A DNA stretch of 64,000 bases from Halogeometricum sp. S3BR5-2 (lineage in GTDB: Archaea > Halobacteriota > Halobacteria > Halobacteriales > Haloferacaceae), in assembly GCF_031624635.1 (NCBI RefSeq), contig NZ_JAMQOQ010000004.1:1-64000 (forward strand), written 5' to 3'. The notes under the pieces were generated by a model, which saw nothing but the letters and a program-made list of their open reading frames with translations, was not told the origin of the DNA and made no database searches. The position numbers were made by a program, and so were the translations under genes. Positions 1 to 10,827 of this stretch are shown here, piece by piece. Position 1 is the stretch's first letter; each line of letters starts with the position of its first letter.

Positions 1-2
1 TC

Positions 3-1961
<1,959 letters not shown>

Positions 1962-2016
1962 GAACCGTCGGGCGCGCGGCCCCTTACGCCGGTAGCCTTG
2001 TAACGGACATCGAAAA

Positions 2017-2034
2017 CGAGCCGGTTTTTTCGGA
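2017..2034 (+). terminator. T-tract terminator after malic enzyme gene
   Basis: A run of six T residues at 2025-2030, preceded by CCGG and lying about 65 bp after the malic enzyme stop codon. Archaeal termination commonly occurs at such T-runs. Placement and sequence are the only support. Confidence 0.35.
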
Positions 2035-2108
2035 GAACCCACAGTTCGAAACGATCGGTCGAGCGACCCGGTCGGCGGACGGAGCGGAGGCGCACCCGGT
2101 CGGTAGGG

Positions 2109-2870
2109 TCACATGAACATCCGGTCTTCGGGGTAGTCCCGACCCGACGCGGAGAGGTCGCCGTCTTCGAGCGTCTGCATCCGGTCTGCGAGCTCCTGAT
2201 ACTGGCGCCGGAGCTCCTCCGCGCGCTGTCTGAGTTCGGCCTCGTCGATGGCGACGCCGTACAGTTCCTCGACGGCTTCGAGGACGCGAATCGCGGCGTC
2301 CAAGTCGGGACCCGGCGGGTGCGCCGGCGTCACTAGCGCGCCGACGGGCGGCGACTCCGCGCCGAGGCCGCGGAGCATGAGTTCGCCGAGGAAGCCGTCG
2401 AAGAACCCGCCGCCCAGCGGCGGGATGTCCGTCTCGGCGAGGTGTCCGGCGCGGTACTCCTCCGTGGCGACGTAGAACACCGCGTGCTCCTCGGGGCCGT
2501 GCGGGAACGGGACGCCGTAGACGACGGTTATCTCCTCGATTCCCCGCTCGTTCGCGAACGCGACGAGGGCGTCGCTGAACGGTTCGCCGACGCCGACGGG
2601 GAGGAACAGTTCGCTCGTGAGCACGGTCATATCGAACTCGGGTACGTCGTACAGTCGCATCGGGTACCGCGGAACGCCGTCGGTGAACGGCGTGACGTCG
2701 GTGAGGCCGCGCGCGGTGACCTGTCCGACTTGCGCCGACTCGGAGTGCGCGACGAGGTAATCGACGGCGCTCAGGCCCACCATGCCCGGAAACGCCGTTC
2801 CGACGACCAATCGGGAACCCATCTCTGTCTTGTCGGTCACGTCGAACTCGAACGACACGGTCGTGGACAT
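2109..2870 (-). CDS. PAC2 family protein (proteasome assembly chaperone-like)
   Basis: A 253-residue member of the PAC2 family, related to eukaryotic proteasome assembly chaperone 2; archaeal members are cytosolic and mostly uncharacterised. The call rests on the N-terminal GSRLVVGTAFPGMVGLSAVDYL region, the GGGFFDGFLGELMLRG segment, and the overall spacing of the family. The C-terminus (about residues 195-235) is rich in Glu, Arg and Leu and probably forms a coiled coil. The reading frame stays open upstream to 3065, but the ATG at 2868-2870 begins the conserved region, so it is preferred. Divergent from the TrmB gene across a 381-bp intergenic region. Confidence 0.8.
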   Translation of the reverse strand: MSTTVSFEFDVTDKTEMGSRLVVGTAFPGMVGLSAVDYLVAHSESAQVGQVTARGLTDVTPFTDGVPRYPMRLYDVPEFDMTVLTSELFLPVGVGEPFSDALVAFANERGIEEITVVYGVPFPHGPEEHAVFYVATEEYRAGHLAETDIPPLGGGFFDGFLGELMLRGLGAESPPVGALVTPAHPPGPDLDAAIRVLEAVEELYGVAIDEAELRQRAEELRRQYQELADRMQTLEDGDLSASGRDYPEDRMFM

Positions 2871-3251
2871 ACGTCTCCTCGTACCACCCCGGAGGACTAA
2901 CCCATTTCCCCCTCTCACCAACGCTCTATCCGTCGGTATCCCGTCACTCCCCGGAGATTGCCATAGCGAGTTCGGAATCAGTAATACACACTCACCTCTT
3001 CCTCGAATTGGCAGAAATGCAGAGCCGTACGCGCAAGTAAGTCCAATTACCACCCATATCGGCATATATGCTCCCTATCTAATTCTTTATTCGGAGCATA
3101 TAGAAACATAACTCGCATTCTGGGCAGATATTTGGAGAACAGAACGAGTGCGAGAGACGCGTCGGCCGGGGGTCGTGATTTCCACGGTCGAGCCGTTCCG
3201 ATGGTATTAGCAATAGTTATTTATGAGAGATTGGCTATCCGTCTAGTCAGG
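2871..3251. promoter_or_regulatory. Divergent intergenic region between PAC2 and trmB-like gene
   Basis: 381 bp with no gene, more AT-rich than its surroundings. It must hold the promoters of both flanking genes. It contains a perfect 10-bp palindrome GCATATATGC (3062-3071) and a long inverted repeat described in the next entry. I see nothing else. Confidence 0.5.
3065..3102. promoter_or_regulatory. Perfect 10-bp inverted repeat, candidate operator
   Basis: TATATGCTCC at 3065-3074 and its exact reverse complement GGAGCATATA at 3093-3102, separated by 18 AT-rich bases. The arms are about 150-190 bp before the TrmB start and about 195-230 bp before the PAC2 start. The arms do not resemble the TrmB motif described in Halobacterium (TACT-N7/8-GAGTA), so the binding protein is unknown. 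Inference only; a hairpin in a transcript is the alternative. Confidence 0.4.
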
Positions 3252-4316
3252 ATGGACGAAGAACTCAGAGACAAGATACGGCAGTTCGGTCTGACGGAGA
3301 AGGAGACGGACACCTATCTCACCATCCTGCAGAACGGTCCGGCGACGGTTACGGAAATTGCCAAAGCGGCGGAGATATCCAAGCGACACGTCTACACCGT
3401 CGCGAGGAAGCTCGAAGAACGTCACCTCGTCATCGTCAACGACTACTTCACACCGACGACTATCGAGGCAGCGCCACCGGAGGAGGTGTACGAGCAACTC
3501 AAAGAGCAGGCGAGCGATATGTACCGCATTCTCGAGACGAAGTACCACGGCAGTAACCAGCTGGACGATATCAAGGTGCTGAAGTCCCGTTCGACGGTCA
3601 TCAACAGGCTCGAAGAGATGATACACGCCTCCGAGGATCAGTTGGCGCTCTCGCTGCCCGCCGTGGTCATTCCGACGCTTCAGGACGCCCTCCGCGACGC
3701 CGTCGCGCGCGACGTGCTCGTTTTGCTGTTGGTCTTCGAGGACCGAACGGAAGTCGGGACGGACCCACTCGCCGGCGTTTCGCTGGACGGACTGGCCACG
3801 CTGGTCAGGTACCGCGACTCGAATCAGCCCGTAATGTTGGCGGCGGACTCGAAATCGGCGTTCGTCTCCTCCCGCGGCGTCATCACTCGACCGAACAGTC
3901 CGGTGAAAGCGATTTCGATAGAGCAACCGTACATGGAGACGGTCGTGTTCACGTCGCTCATGAACTCGCTGTGGGTGAACTCCGACGAGGTGAGCGTCAC
4001 TCCGCCCAACGAACTCCCGCACACGTATCGGAACTTACGGAGGGCGGCTATCGACGCGACCATCTACGGAGAGCGGGGCGCTGTGATAACCGCCGAAATC
4101 GAGGCGAGAGCCTGCGACCACCCCGACTCAGTCGTCAATCTCGTCGGCGAGGTCGAAGGGGTAAAACAGCGACTCATCAGTCCGACCACCGACCCCCGTC
4201 CCAGACAGTGCTGCATCTGCCTCCGAACCGAAGAGGGGACGGTTACCGTCGGCAATCACGACGCGTTCTTCGAGGACTACCGCGCCTACAAGACGACGCT
4301 CAGGTTTCCCGAGTGA
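3252..4316 (+). CDS. TrmB family sugar-responsive transcriptional regulator
   Basis: A 354-residue TrmB-type regulator: an N-terminal winged helix (about residues 8-75, including LTEKETDTYLTILQNGPATV and a recognition helix near SKRHVYTVARKLE), a short coiled coil (about 75-105), and a C-terminal sugar-binding domain. TrmB proteins sense sugars and control sugar ABC transporters and central carbon genes. It lies tail-to-tail with the ABC transporter operon (4389-8896), a common position for its own regulator. The open frame extends upstream to 3132, but the ATG at 3252 begins the conserved MDEELRDKIRQFGLTEKE sequence. The sugar ligand cannot be read from the sequence. Confidence 0.87.
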   Translation: MDEELRDKIRQFGLTEKETDTYLTILQNGPATVTEIAKAAEISKRHVYTVARKLEERHLVIVNDYFTPTTIEAAPPEEVYEQLKEQASDMYRILETKYHGSNQLDDIKVLKSRSTVINRLEEMIHASEDQLALSLPAVVIPTLQDALRDAVARDVLVLLLVFEDRTEVGTDPLAGVSLDGLATLVRYRDSNQPVMLAADSKSAFVSSRGVITRPNSPVKAISIEQPYMETVVFTSLMNSLWVNSDEVSVTPPNELPHTYRNLRRAAIDATIYGERGAVITAEIEARACDHPDSVVNLVGEVEGVKQRLISPTTDPRPRQCCICLRTEEGTVTVGNHDAFFEDYRAYKTTLRFPE

Positions 4317-4388
4317 GGCGCTCCGCACCTCCGTCGCCACTGTCCGCCTGCGGGCGATAATTCGGCCCCCGACCGGAGACCGGTTCTC

Positions 4389-5525
4389 TCACGCGTTCGA
4401 GACGGCAGGCGGCGTCGTATCGTCCGGTTCCTCTCTGTTGACGATGGCGTCGCCGGTCTGCCCGTCGAACAGATGAATGCGATTCTCGGGGAGTTCCAGA
4501 CGGATCGTACTCCCCTCGTCAACGTGGACGTCGCCCTCCGTCTCGACGTCCGTCTCGACGCCGCCGAGGTCGACGACGATGTGGTTCACGTCTCCCTGCG
4601 GTTGGACCACCTGGACCGTCCCGGTGACAGAGTGGGATGTTTCGGTCTCCGCGAAGGAGATGTCCTCCGGTCGGATTCCGAGGACGACGTCGTCGCATTC
4701 GGAGACGAGGCGCGCGTGCTCTGTAGAGAGCGGGTAGTCGAATGCGCGGGACGCGAGCACGCTCTCGTCGCGGGTGGTCTCGAAGAAGTTCATCGAGGGT
4801 TCGCCGATGAACCCCGCGACGAACTGATTGTTGGGCTTGTGGTAGCACTCCAGTGGCGTCCCGAGTTGCTGGAGTTCCCCGCCGTTGAGGATGGCGATGC
4901 GGTCGCCCATCGTCATCGCCTCCGTCTGGTCGTGCGTCACGTAGACCGACGTGACGTTGAGGCGGCGTTGGATCTGGAGAATCTCCGTCCGCATCTTGGT
5001 CCGGAGCTTCGCGTCGAGGTTCGAGAGCGGTTCGTCGAGGAGGAACACCTCGGGTTCCCGAACGATCGCTCGACCGAGCGCCACGCGTTGCTGTTGGCCG
5101 CCGGAGAGTTCTTTCGGCTTGTCCTCCAGCAGGTCCGTGATTCCCATCGTCTCCGCGACGGACTCGACGCGGTCGCGTATCTCCTCTTTCGAGAGGTGCG
5201 TCGACATCCGAAGGCCGAACGACATGTTCTCCCGGGCGGTCATGTGGGGGTAGAGCGCGTAGCTCTGAAACACCATGGCGATGTCGCGTTCCTCGGGTGA
5301 CTGGTCGTTGACGACCTCGCCGTCGATACGAATCTCCCCGTCCGTGACCGTCTCCAACCCGGCGATACACTGGAGCGTCGTCGACTTCCCGCACCCCGAC
5401 GGACCGACGAGAACGAGAAACTCCCCCTCGGCGAGTTCGAGAGATAGGTCGTCGACCGCCACGATTTGATTCTCGCCCACGGCGCCGTATACCTTGGTCA
5501 GGTGGTCCAACACTAAGTGTGACAT
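4389..5525 (-). CDS. Sugar ABC transporter ATP-binding protein (MalK/UgpC/ThuK type)
   Basis: A 378-residue cytosolic ATPase that powers the adjacent permeases. Walker A GPSGCGKST at residues 41-49, Q-loop near 87, signature LSGGQ at 140-144, Walker B FLLDEP at 161-166, and H-loop in VTHDQTEA. A C-terminal TOBE/OB domain (about 235-378) identifies the CUT1 sugar and glycerol-phosphate subfamily. It is the last gene of the transporter set, 109 bp behind the second permease, and the gap contains a TATA-like CATTTAATG about 27-35 bp before the ATG, so it may also have its own promoter. The gene set and order match thuK of rhizobial trehalose operons. Confidence 0.93.
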   Translation of the reverse strand: MSHLVLDHLTKVYGAVGENQIVAVDDLSLELAEGEFLVLVGPSGCGKSTTLQCIAGLETVTDGEIRIDGEVVNDQSPEERDIAMVFQSYALYPHMTARENMSFGLRMSTHLSKEEIRDRVESVAETMGITDLLEDKPKELSGGQQQRVALGRAIVREPEVFLLDEPLSNLDAKLRTKMRTEILQIQRRLNVTSVYVTHDQTEAMTMGDRIAILNGGELQQLGTPLECYHKPNNQFVAGFIGEPSMNFFETTRDESVLASRAFDYPLSTEHARLVSECDDVVLGIRPEDISFAETETSHSVTGTVQVVQPQGDVNHIVVDLGGVETDVETEGDVHVDEGSTIRLELPENRIHLFDGQTGDAIVNREEPDDTTPPAVSNA

Positions 5526-5634
5526 CGGATTGCCGATAGACGACCTACTACATTAAATGTGAGGGTAACACATACCACGCGGCGTCCGGCGGAGCGGGTC
5601 TTCTCCGGGCAAGAAGAGAGAACGCGGGGTGTCG

Positions 5635-6498
5635 CTACCCCTTGACTGCCCCGTCCGTGAGACCGCTGACGAAGTAGCGCTGTAACGCGAGGAACATCAC
5701 GAGCAGCGGAATCATCGCGATGACGCTCGCCGCGGCTATCGCGCGGTAGTCGGTCGAGTACTGTCCCTGGAACGAGTAGACGCCCATCGCGATGGTGAAC
5801 AGCTTCGAATCGTTGAGGACGGTGAACGCCATCACGAACTCCGCCCACGAGAAGACGAAGTTGAAGATGCTTACGACCGCTATCCCGGGCATCACCGACG
5901 GGAGGAGCACGTGCCAGAGCGTCTGGAGACGATTGCAGCCGTCGATTCGCGCGGCTTTGTCGAGGTCCTCCGGTATCGTATCGAAGTAGCTCTTCAGAAG
6001 CCAGACGGAGAACGGCACCTGCAGCCCGATGTATAGCGCGATGAGGCCGATGTGGGTGTTCAGGAGACCGAACTGCGCCATCATGTTGTACAGCGGGATG
6101 ACGATGACGACCGGAGAGATCATCTGGAACAGCAGTATCGCCAGCAGGACGGCCCGCTTCCCTTTGAACCGGAACCGCGAGAAGGCGTACGCGGCCGGCG
6201 TGACGAGAAAGAGGATGCCCGCGACTTCGAGCAGCGCTATCTTCAGCGAGTTCCACACCCACCGGAGGATGTCGCTGTTCTCCAGAACGTTTCGGTACAC
6301 CTCGAAGGTGAACTCACTCGGGATGACTCTGAGCGGAACCGAGATGACTTCCTGTCGGGGCCGGACGCTCATCGAAATCGCCCAGAGGACGGGGAAGATG
6401 AAGAACGCCAGTCCCAGCAGGTAGACGGCGTACGTCGCGGCCGTGTAGCGGTCGAAGTCTTCGAACCGGGAGCGGCCGGACCGCGATTGGGTCGCCAT
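5635..6498 (-). CDS. Sugar ABC transporter permease (MalG/ThuG type)
   Basis: A 287-residue membrane protein of the MalG family, one half of the translocation pore. About six hydrophobic segments are visible, starting with TYAVYLLGLAFFIFPVLWAI. The binding-protein-dependent transport signature, with the EAA loop that docks the ATPase, is at about residues 183-205 (IPEDLDKAARIDGCNRLQTL). It starts one base after the stop of the first permease, so the two are probably translated together. Confidence 0.92.
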   Translation of the reverse strand: MATQSRSGRSRFEDFDRYTAATYAVYLLGLAFFIFPVLWAISMSVRPRQEVISVPLRVIPSEFTFEVYRNVLENSDILRWVWNSLKIALLEVAGILFLVTPAAYAFSRFRFKGKRAVLLAILLFQMISPVVIVIPLYNMMAQFGLLNTHIGLIALYIGLQVPFSVWLLKSYFDTIPEDLDKAARIDGCNRLQTLWHVLLPSVMPGIAVVSIFNFVFSWAEFVMAFTVLNDSKLFTIAMGVYSFQGQYSTDYRAIAAASVIAMIPLLVMFLALQRYFVSGLTDGAVKG

Positions 6499-6499
6499 C

Positions 6500-7459
6500 T
6501 CAGATCCCCTCCTCTTCGATGAGGAACCGCATGTAGACGAACGTCATCACGACGTTGACCAGCAGCATCAACACCGCGATGGCCGCCGCCTCTCCGAGGT
6601 TGAACGACTGGAAACCTTTGAAGTACATGAACAGCGCGAGCACCTGCGTCGCCCTCCCGGGGCCGCCCCCGGTGAGGCTGATGATCATATCGAAGGTGTT
6701 GAGCGTGTAGATGGTTATCAGGACGAGATTGATGAACACCACCGGCTTTATCTGCGGAATCGTCACGTGGCGGAACCGCTGTATCGCCGAGGCGCCGTCT
6801 ATCTTCGCGGCGGCGTACAGTTGCTGCGGGACCTGCTGTAACCCTGCGTACAGCATGATCATCGAGAACGCCGTCCCCCGCCACGTGTTGGCGGTAATGA
6901 CCGAGAGGAGCGCCATCTGCGGGTCGGACAGCCACGCGACCACGTCGAACCCGAGTTGCGTCAGGAAGAAGTTCAACACGCCGTACGGCGCCTCGATCAT
7001 CATCAGTTGCCAGATGATTCCGATGACGATGCCCGGGATGACCCAAGCCGAGAGAACGGCGATGCGCGTCGACACGCTCCCGCGGATGTGCTTTTTGACG
7101 CCGTAGTCGATGGCCATCGCCAGTATCAATCCGAGCACTATCTGTCCGATGACGCTGATGGCGACGAATATCAGCGTCACGCGGGCCATCGTCCAGAATC
7201 CCGGAGCGGACAGCACGTCGAGATACTGCTCGATACCCACGTACGAGTAGCTGTCCGAGAGGAGACTCATATCGGTGAAACTCATCCGAACGACTTCGAC
7301 CAGCGGGTAGAGGCGGAACGCGAGGAGTACCGCTATTGCCGGGAACACCCACGGTATCGGGTTCTCCTGGAGCCACACGAACCGTCCGAGCGCTGATCTG
7401 AGGCGCTCCGTTCCGGTGACAGAGGGGTCTTTCGTTCCGGTGTCTGTTTCCGTACTCAT
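6500..7459 (-). CDS. Sugar ABC transporter permease (MalF/UgpA/ThuF type)
   Basis: A 319-residue membrane protein of the MalF/UgpA family with about six transmembrane helices after a hydrophilic N-terminus of some 30 residues. The EAA loop is visible as VPQQLYAAAKIDGASAIQRF, which docks the ATP-binding subunit. It begins 6 bp after the substrate-binding protein gene and is followed directly by the second permease. Together these four genes make one importer. Confidence 0.92.
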   Translation of the reverse strand: MSTETDTGTKDPSVTGTERLRSALGRFVWLQENPIPWVFPAIAVLLAFRLYPLVEVVRMSFTDMSLLSDSYSYVGIEQYLDVLSAPGFWTMARVTLIFVAISVIGQIVLGLILAMAIDYGVKKHIRGSVSTRIAVLSAWVIPGIVIGIIWQLMMIEAPYGVLNFFLTQLGFDVVAWLSDPQMALLSVITANTWRGTAFSMIMLYAGLQQVPQQLYAAAKIDGASAIQRFRHVTIPQIKPVVFINLVLITIYTLNTFDMIISLTGGGPGRATQVLALFMYFKGFQSFNLGEAAAIAVLMLLVNVVMTFVYMRFLIEEEGI

Positions 7460-7465
7460 GCGGTG

Positions 7466-8896
7466 TTACCCGTCGTACTCGCTGTTGACGTTGTTGATCA
7501 TGTTGCGGACGGCGGTCTCGGGATCGGACTGTCCAGTGATGACCTCCCCGGCGGCTATCTGCCACTCGCTGGAGACGGTCGTGTATATCGGATAGCCCGG
7601 ACGCGCTCGACCGTTCTCGAGGAGCTTCGAGTACACCTGGAAGTACTCGTCCTCCGAGAAGAACTCGTTCTCCTCGAAGACGGACTGTCGCGTCGGGAGG
7701 AACCCGCCCTCGCGGCACCGCTGAGCCATGTTCCCCGAATCGGTGAACAGGCTGTAGAGGTCGACGGCGACCTTTCGCTGCTCTTCGTCGTCCGTGAAGA
7801 CGCCCTTCGTCCAACCGCCGACGCCCGTCGCGGCGATGTCCGCGTTCTTCTGCGGAATCGGCGCGACCTTCCAGTTCGACCAGACGTCCTCGTCGACCAT
7901 CGACTTCATGGTGCTTATCTGCCAGTTCCCGCCGAGGAACATCGCCGTCTGGTCGTTGAGCGCGGCCTCGCGGAGTTGAGCGTAGTCGTTGATGTTCGCC
8001 ACGCGCTGCGGCGTGATGCCGGAGTCGATAGTCCGTTTGAACCACTTCATCACCTCGACGAGCGCACTCCTGTTTTCGCTCTCGTCCAACACGGGCGCTC
8101 CCTGGTCGTCGATGAGCGTGCCGCCGAGCGCCCAGAAGTGGGCGAGGTTGTCGAACGTCGTCGCCTCCCACCGGCCGCCGTTGTACATGTAACCGTTCAT
8201 GTTCTCGCCGTCGGCGATGGCGCTCCCCACGTCGACGAGTTCGTCCCACGTCTCGGGCGGGTTCCCCTCGTTGTACTCGTCGAGGAGGTCCTTTCGGTAG
8301 TAGAGCGCCCGACAGTCGGTGTTCTGCCATACCGCGCGCCAACTACCCTCGTTCTTCGCGACGTTCTCGACGAACGGGTACCAGTCGTCATACTCCTGCA
8401 TAGCCTCGTCCACCGAGGCCAGGTCGCCGTAGAACTGCGGCACCCAGAACGAGTCGACTTCCGACATCGGCGGCGCGTTGTTGCTCGCGTTCGCCTGCAG
8501 CAACTTCGTTTTGAACTGCTCTAAGTTCGTCTGAATCTGGACGTTTATCTTCCAGTCCGGGTGTTCTTCGGCCCACGTCGTGAGCATACCCTCGTGCACC
8601 GACCCGAGGTTCGTGTTCTCTGCCGTGTGGATGAAGTCCTCCTGTGTCCAGTAGTTGACCGTGTTGCTCGCCGAGGAGTAGCCGATGCGCTCCGACCCGA
8701 GCGGTTCGCCAGAAGGACTCCCGCCGCCCCCGCTTTCGGAGCCGTCGCCGGTGCTGCCGCCACCGCCGTTCCCGCTCCCGTCGTTCCCGCCGCTACAACC
8801 GGCGAGTGCGACCGCTCCTCCCAGCCCCATGAGTCCCAGGAGTCGCCGTCTGTTGATACTCTCGGCTGGGTCGCTCTCTTCGTGGTTGCTTGCCAT
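7466..8896 (-). CDS. Sugar ABC transporter substrate-binding lipoprotein (family 1)
   Basis: A 476-residue extracellular binding protein and first gene of the transporter operon. It has a Tat signal (RRR at 16-18, hydrophobic stretch 19-30) and a lipobox LAGC at 31-34, so it is exported folded and anchored by lipid on Cys34. A Ser/Gly-rich linker (about 35-70) is typical of haloarchaeal lipoproteins. The mature part fits the SBP_bac_1 fold (for example MFLGGNWQIST and the late ERFF/ETAVRNMIN region), the family binding oligosaccharides and polyols. The ligand is inferred, not seen. A TATA element lies 24-32 bp upstream of the ATG. Confidence 0.92.
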   Translation of the reverse strand: MASNHEESDPAESINRRRLLGLMGLGGAVALAGCSGGNDGSGNGGGGSTGDGSESGGGGSPSGEPLGSERIGYSSASNTVNYWTQEDFIHTAENTNLGSVHEGMLTTWAEEHPDWKINVQIQTNLEQFKTKLLQANASNNAPPMSEVDSFWVPQFYGDLASVDEAMQEYDDWYPFVENVAKNEGSWRAVWQNTDCRALYYRKDLLDEYNEGNPPETWDELVDVGSAIADGENMNGYMYNGGRWEATTFDNLAHFWALGGTLIDDQGAPVLDESENRSALVEVMKWFKRTIDSGITPQRVANINDYAQLREAALNDQTAMFLGGNWQISTMKSMVDEDVWSNWKVAPIPQKNADIAATGVGGWTKGVFTDDEEQRKVAVDLYSLFTDSGNMAQRCREGGFLPTRQSVFEENEFFSEDEYFQVYSKLLENGRARPGYPIYTTVSSEWQIAAGEVITGQSDPETAVRNMINNVNSEYDG

Positions 8897-8918
8897 ATCA
8901 GAAAAAGTGTGTCATCTA

Positions 8919-8928
8919 TGTATATGTA
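8919..8928 (-). promoter_or_regulatory. TATA element of the sugar ABC transporter operon
   Basis: On the minus strand AGTACATATA lies about 24-32 bases before the ATG at 8896. This spacing fits a leaderless haloarchaeal transcript starting at or near the A of the ATG. The surrounding region (8897-9018) is AT-rich. Confidence 0.5.
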
Positions 8929-9018
8929 CTTTTCTAATTATTACTTACAGATTCTTCGAACCGGCTCGACTCCTACGAGTCCGGGCCTCGAACAGCTAAC
9001 TCGGCCGCCACGACGTGC

Positions 9019-9687
9019 TCAGCGTCCCGCCCACAGCGTCGCGTTTTCGAGGACGCGGCGAATCGAGGGGTGGTGGTAGATTCGGAACGTTTCGTGGCCG
9101 GGACGGAGGTAGACGCCGCGTCCATCGCCGAACGTGAACGTCACGCACGACCGGAACTCCCCGCCCTTCGGGAAGGTGCTACGGAGGACCACGTCGTCCG
9201 GTTCCGGAACGTCGAACGGTTCGCCGAACATCTCCGTGTTGGGGAGCGCGAACGATTCGACCCCTCGGGCGATGGGATGGTCCGGCGCCTCGACGGTCAG
9301 AACCTCGGCCTCGCCGGGGTCCTCCCAGCGCACGTCGCCGAGGTCGCCGGACCCGCCGATGAGTCGTTTGAACGGCCGGGCGTAGTGAGCCGAATGGAGC
9401 GATATGAACCCGACGCCGTCGGTTCGCACCGCCGAGACGACCCGATCGACCGTCTCGTCCGTCACGTCGTCGTGGCGCCTGTGTCCCCACCAGAGCAACA
9501 CGTCCGCCCATTCCAGTGCGTCGTCGTCGAGGCCCTGTTGATCCGCCTCGATGGACGTCGCCCGGGCGGCGACGCGACTGGACTCGTTGAGGTGTTCTGC
9601 GACCGTCGCCGCGATGCCGTTGGGGTACACGTCCTCGGGTTCCGTCGCCTCCGTCCAGACGAGCGCGTGGATAGGTTCTCGAACCAT
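9019..9687 (-). CDS. thuA: ThuA-like trehalose/disaccharide utilisation protein
   Basis: A 222-residue ThuA family protein with a class I glutamine-amidotransferase-like fold. Family features: the start REPIHALVWTE, the WADVLLWWGHRRHDDV stretch (about 70-85), the GFISLHSAHYARPFKRLIGG block (about 107-127), and HPIARGVESF with EMFGEPF further on. In rhizobia ThuA acts with the dehydrogenase ThuB on trehalose and related disaccharides by way of 3-keto derivatives. It follows the binding protein gene by 122 bp reading the same way, and a Gfo/Idh/MocA dehydrogenase diverges from it. The ATG at 9685-9687 is preferred to the upstream start at 9723 because family similarity begins there. Confidence 0.85.
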   Translation of the reverse strand: MVREPIHALVWTEATEPEDVYPNGIAATVAEHLNESSRVAARATSIEADQQGLDDDALEWADVLLWWGHRRHDDVTDETVDRVVSAVRTDGVGFISLHSAHYARPFKRLIGGSGDLGDVRWEDPGEAEVLTVEAPDHPIARGVESFALPNTEMFGEPFDVPEPDDVVLRSTFPKGGEFRSCVTFTFGDGRGVYLRPGHETFRIYHHPSIRRVLENATLWAGR

Positions 9688-9825
9688 CACCTTCGAGAAT
9701 TCGCCCGGTTGTAATAAACTCACGCCCCGATCGGAACCGCTATCTGGAGAATTATACTATATCGCTACATTCATCAATAGCCAATACACCGAAATTTTAT
9801 GATATATGAGCGGGAGAAGCAGTCG

Positions 9826-10827
9826 ATGTCAGAACCGACGAAGATAGGCCTAACAGGAGCGGGTGGTCTCGGGATGCACCTGTCGCGGGGTTTCGAAGAT
9901 ACCGAAGACGCGGTCGTCCACGCGGTCGCCGACGTCAGCGACGAGAGCCGGAACCGAGCGGGAGAGAGGCTCGATATCCCCGAAGACCGGCGGTACAGCG
10001 ACCACATCGAGATGCTCGACGATGCCGAACTCGACGGTGTCGTCGTTGCGACACCCCACACGTTCCACTACGAACAAACGCTCGCCGCCTTGGAGCGAGA
10101 GATCGATACGCTCTGTGAGAAACCGATGACGACCGACTTGGCCGACGCCGAAGACCTGGTCCGCCGGGCCGAAGACAGTAGCGCCACGCTGATGATCGGA
10201 TACCAGCGCCACCTCGACTCGGCGTTCCTAACGGCGAAGGAAGCGCTCGCCGAGGAAGTGGGCGAACCGACGTTCATCACCGCCGAGGTCACGCAGAACT
10301 GGATCGCCACCCAACGTGGGACGTGGCGGACGAACCCGGACCTCTCGGGCGGCGGCCAACTCTACGACACCGGCAGCCACCTACTCGACGTCGTCCTCTG
10401 GACGACGGGACTCACGCCCGTCGCCGTGGACGCGCAGATGCTGTTCGACGACGACGAGGACCGCGTCGACGTGCAGGCCGCTCTCACCGTGACGTTCGAG
10501 AACGGCGCCGTCGCCTCCGTCGCCGTCTCCGGAGACACACCCACGGTGCGCGAACATCTCCACGTGTGGGGGGACAACGGCGGCTTCTTCGTCGAGGGCG
10601 AGGACTGGGACCCCCGGAAGATACGCTTCATCGCCCCCGACGGGGGCGAGCGACAACCGAGACTCGACCGCTGGGGGTCGAAGAACAAGGCGCAGGCGTT
10701 CGTCGACGTGATTCGGGACGGCGCCGAACCGCCGGCGACGCCGCGCGATGCGCTGAAGGTTACCGCAGTCACCGAAGCCGCGTACGAGTCCGCTCGGACG
10801 GGAAAGAGAGTCGATATCGACCTCTGA
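9826..10827 (+). CDS. Gfo/Idh/MocA family oxidoreductase (ThuB-like)
   Basis: A 333-residue NAD(P)-dependent sugar dehydrogenase. N-terminal Rossmann motif GAGGLG at 11-16, the family EKP motif at 98-100 with its catalytic Lys, and the active-site block GGGQLYDTGSHLLD at about 175-188 holding the conserved Asp and His. ThuB, the trehalose 3-dehydrogenase of rhizobia, belongs to this family, and divergence from thuA suggests this role; the family alone does not settle the substrate. The ATG at 9826 is preferred to the start at 9799 because the Rossmann strand begins just after it. It shares a 138-bp AT-rich promoter region with thuA. Confidence 0.85.
   Translation: MSEPTKIGLTGAGGLGMHLSRGFEDTEDAVVHAVADVSDESRNRAGERLDIPEDRRYSDHIEMLDDAELDGVVVATPHTFHYEQTLAALEREIDTLCEKPMTTDLADAEDLVRRAEDSSATLMIGYQRHLDSAFLTAKEALAEEVGEPTFITAEVTQNWIATQRGTWRTNPDLSGGGQLYDTGSHLLDVVLWTTGLTPVAVDAQMLFDDDEDRVDVQAALTVTFENGAVASVAVSGDTPTVREHLHVWGDNGGFFVEGEDWDPRKIRFIAPDGGERQPRLDRWGSKNKAQAFVDVIRDGAEPPATPRDALKVTAVTEAAYESARTGKRVDIDL

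Noticed and set aside
3065-3102. Inverted repeat considered as a TrmB operator of the Halobacterium type
   Set aside because: It does not contain the TACT-N7/8-GAGTA pattern, so the TrmB assignment is not made; only the repeat itself is reported.
6369-8342. 657-codon minus-strand frame overlapping the sugar permease genes
   Set aside because: It is the out-of-frame shadow of the permease and binding-protein genes, very rich in Arg and Gly.
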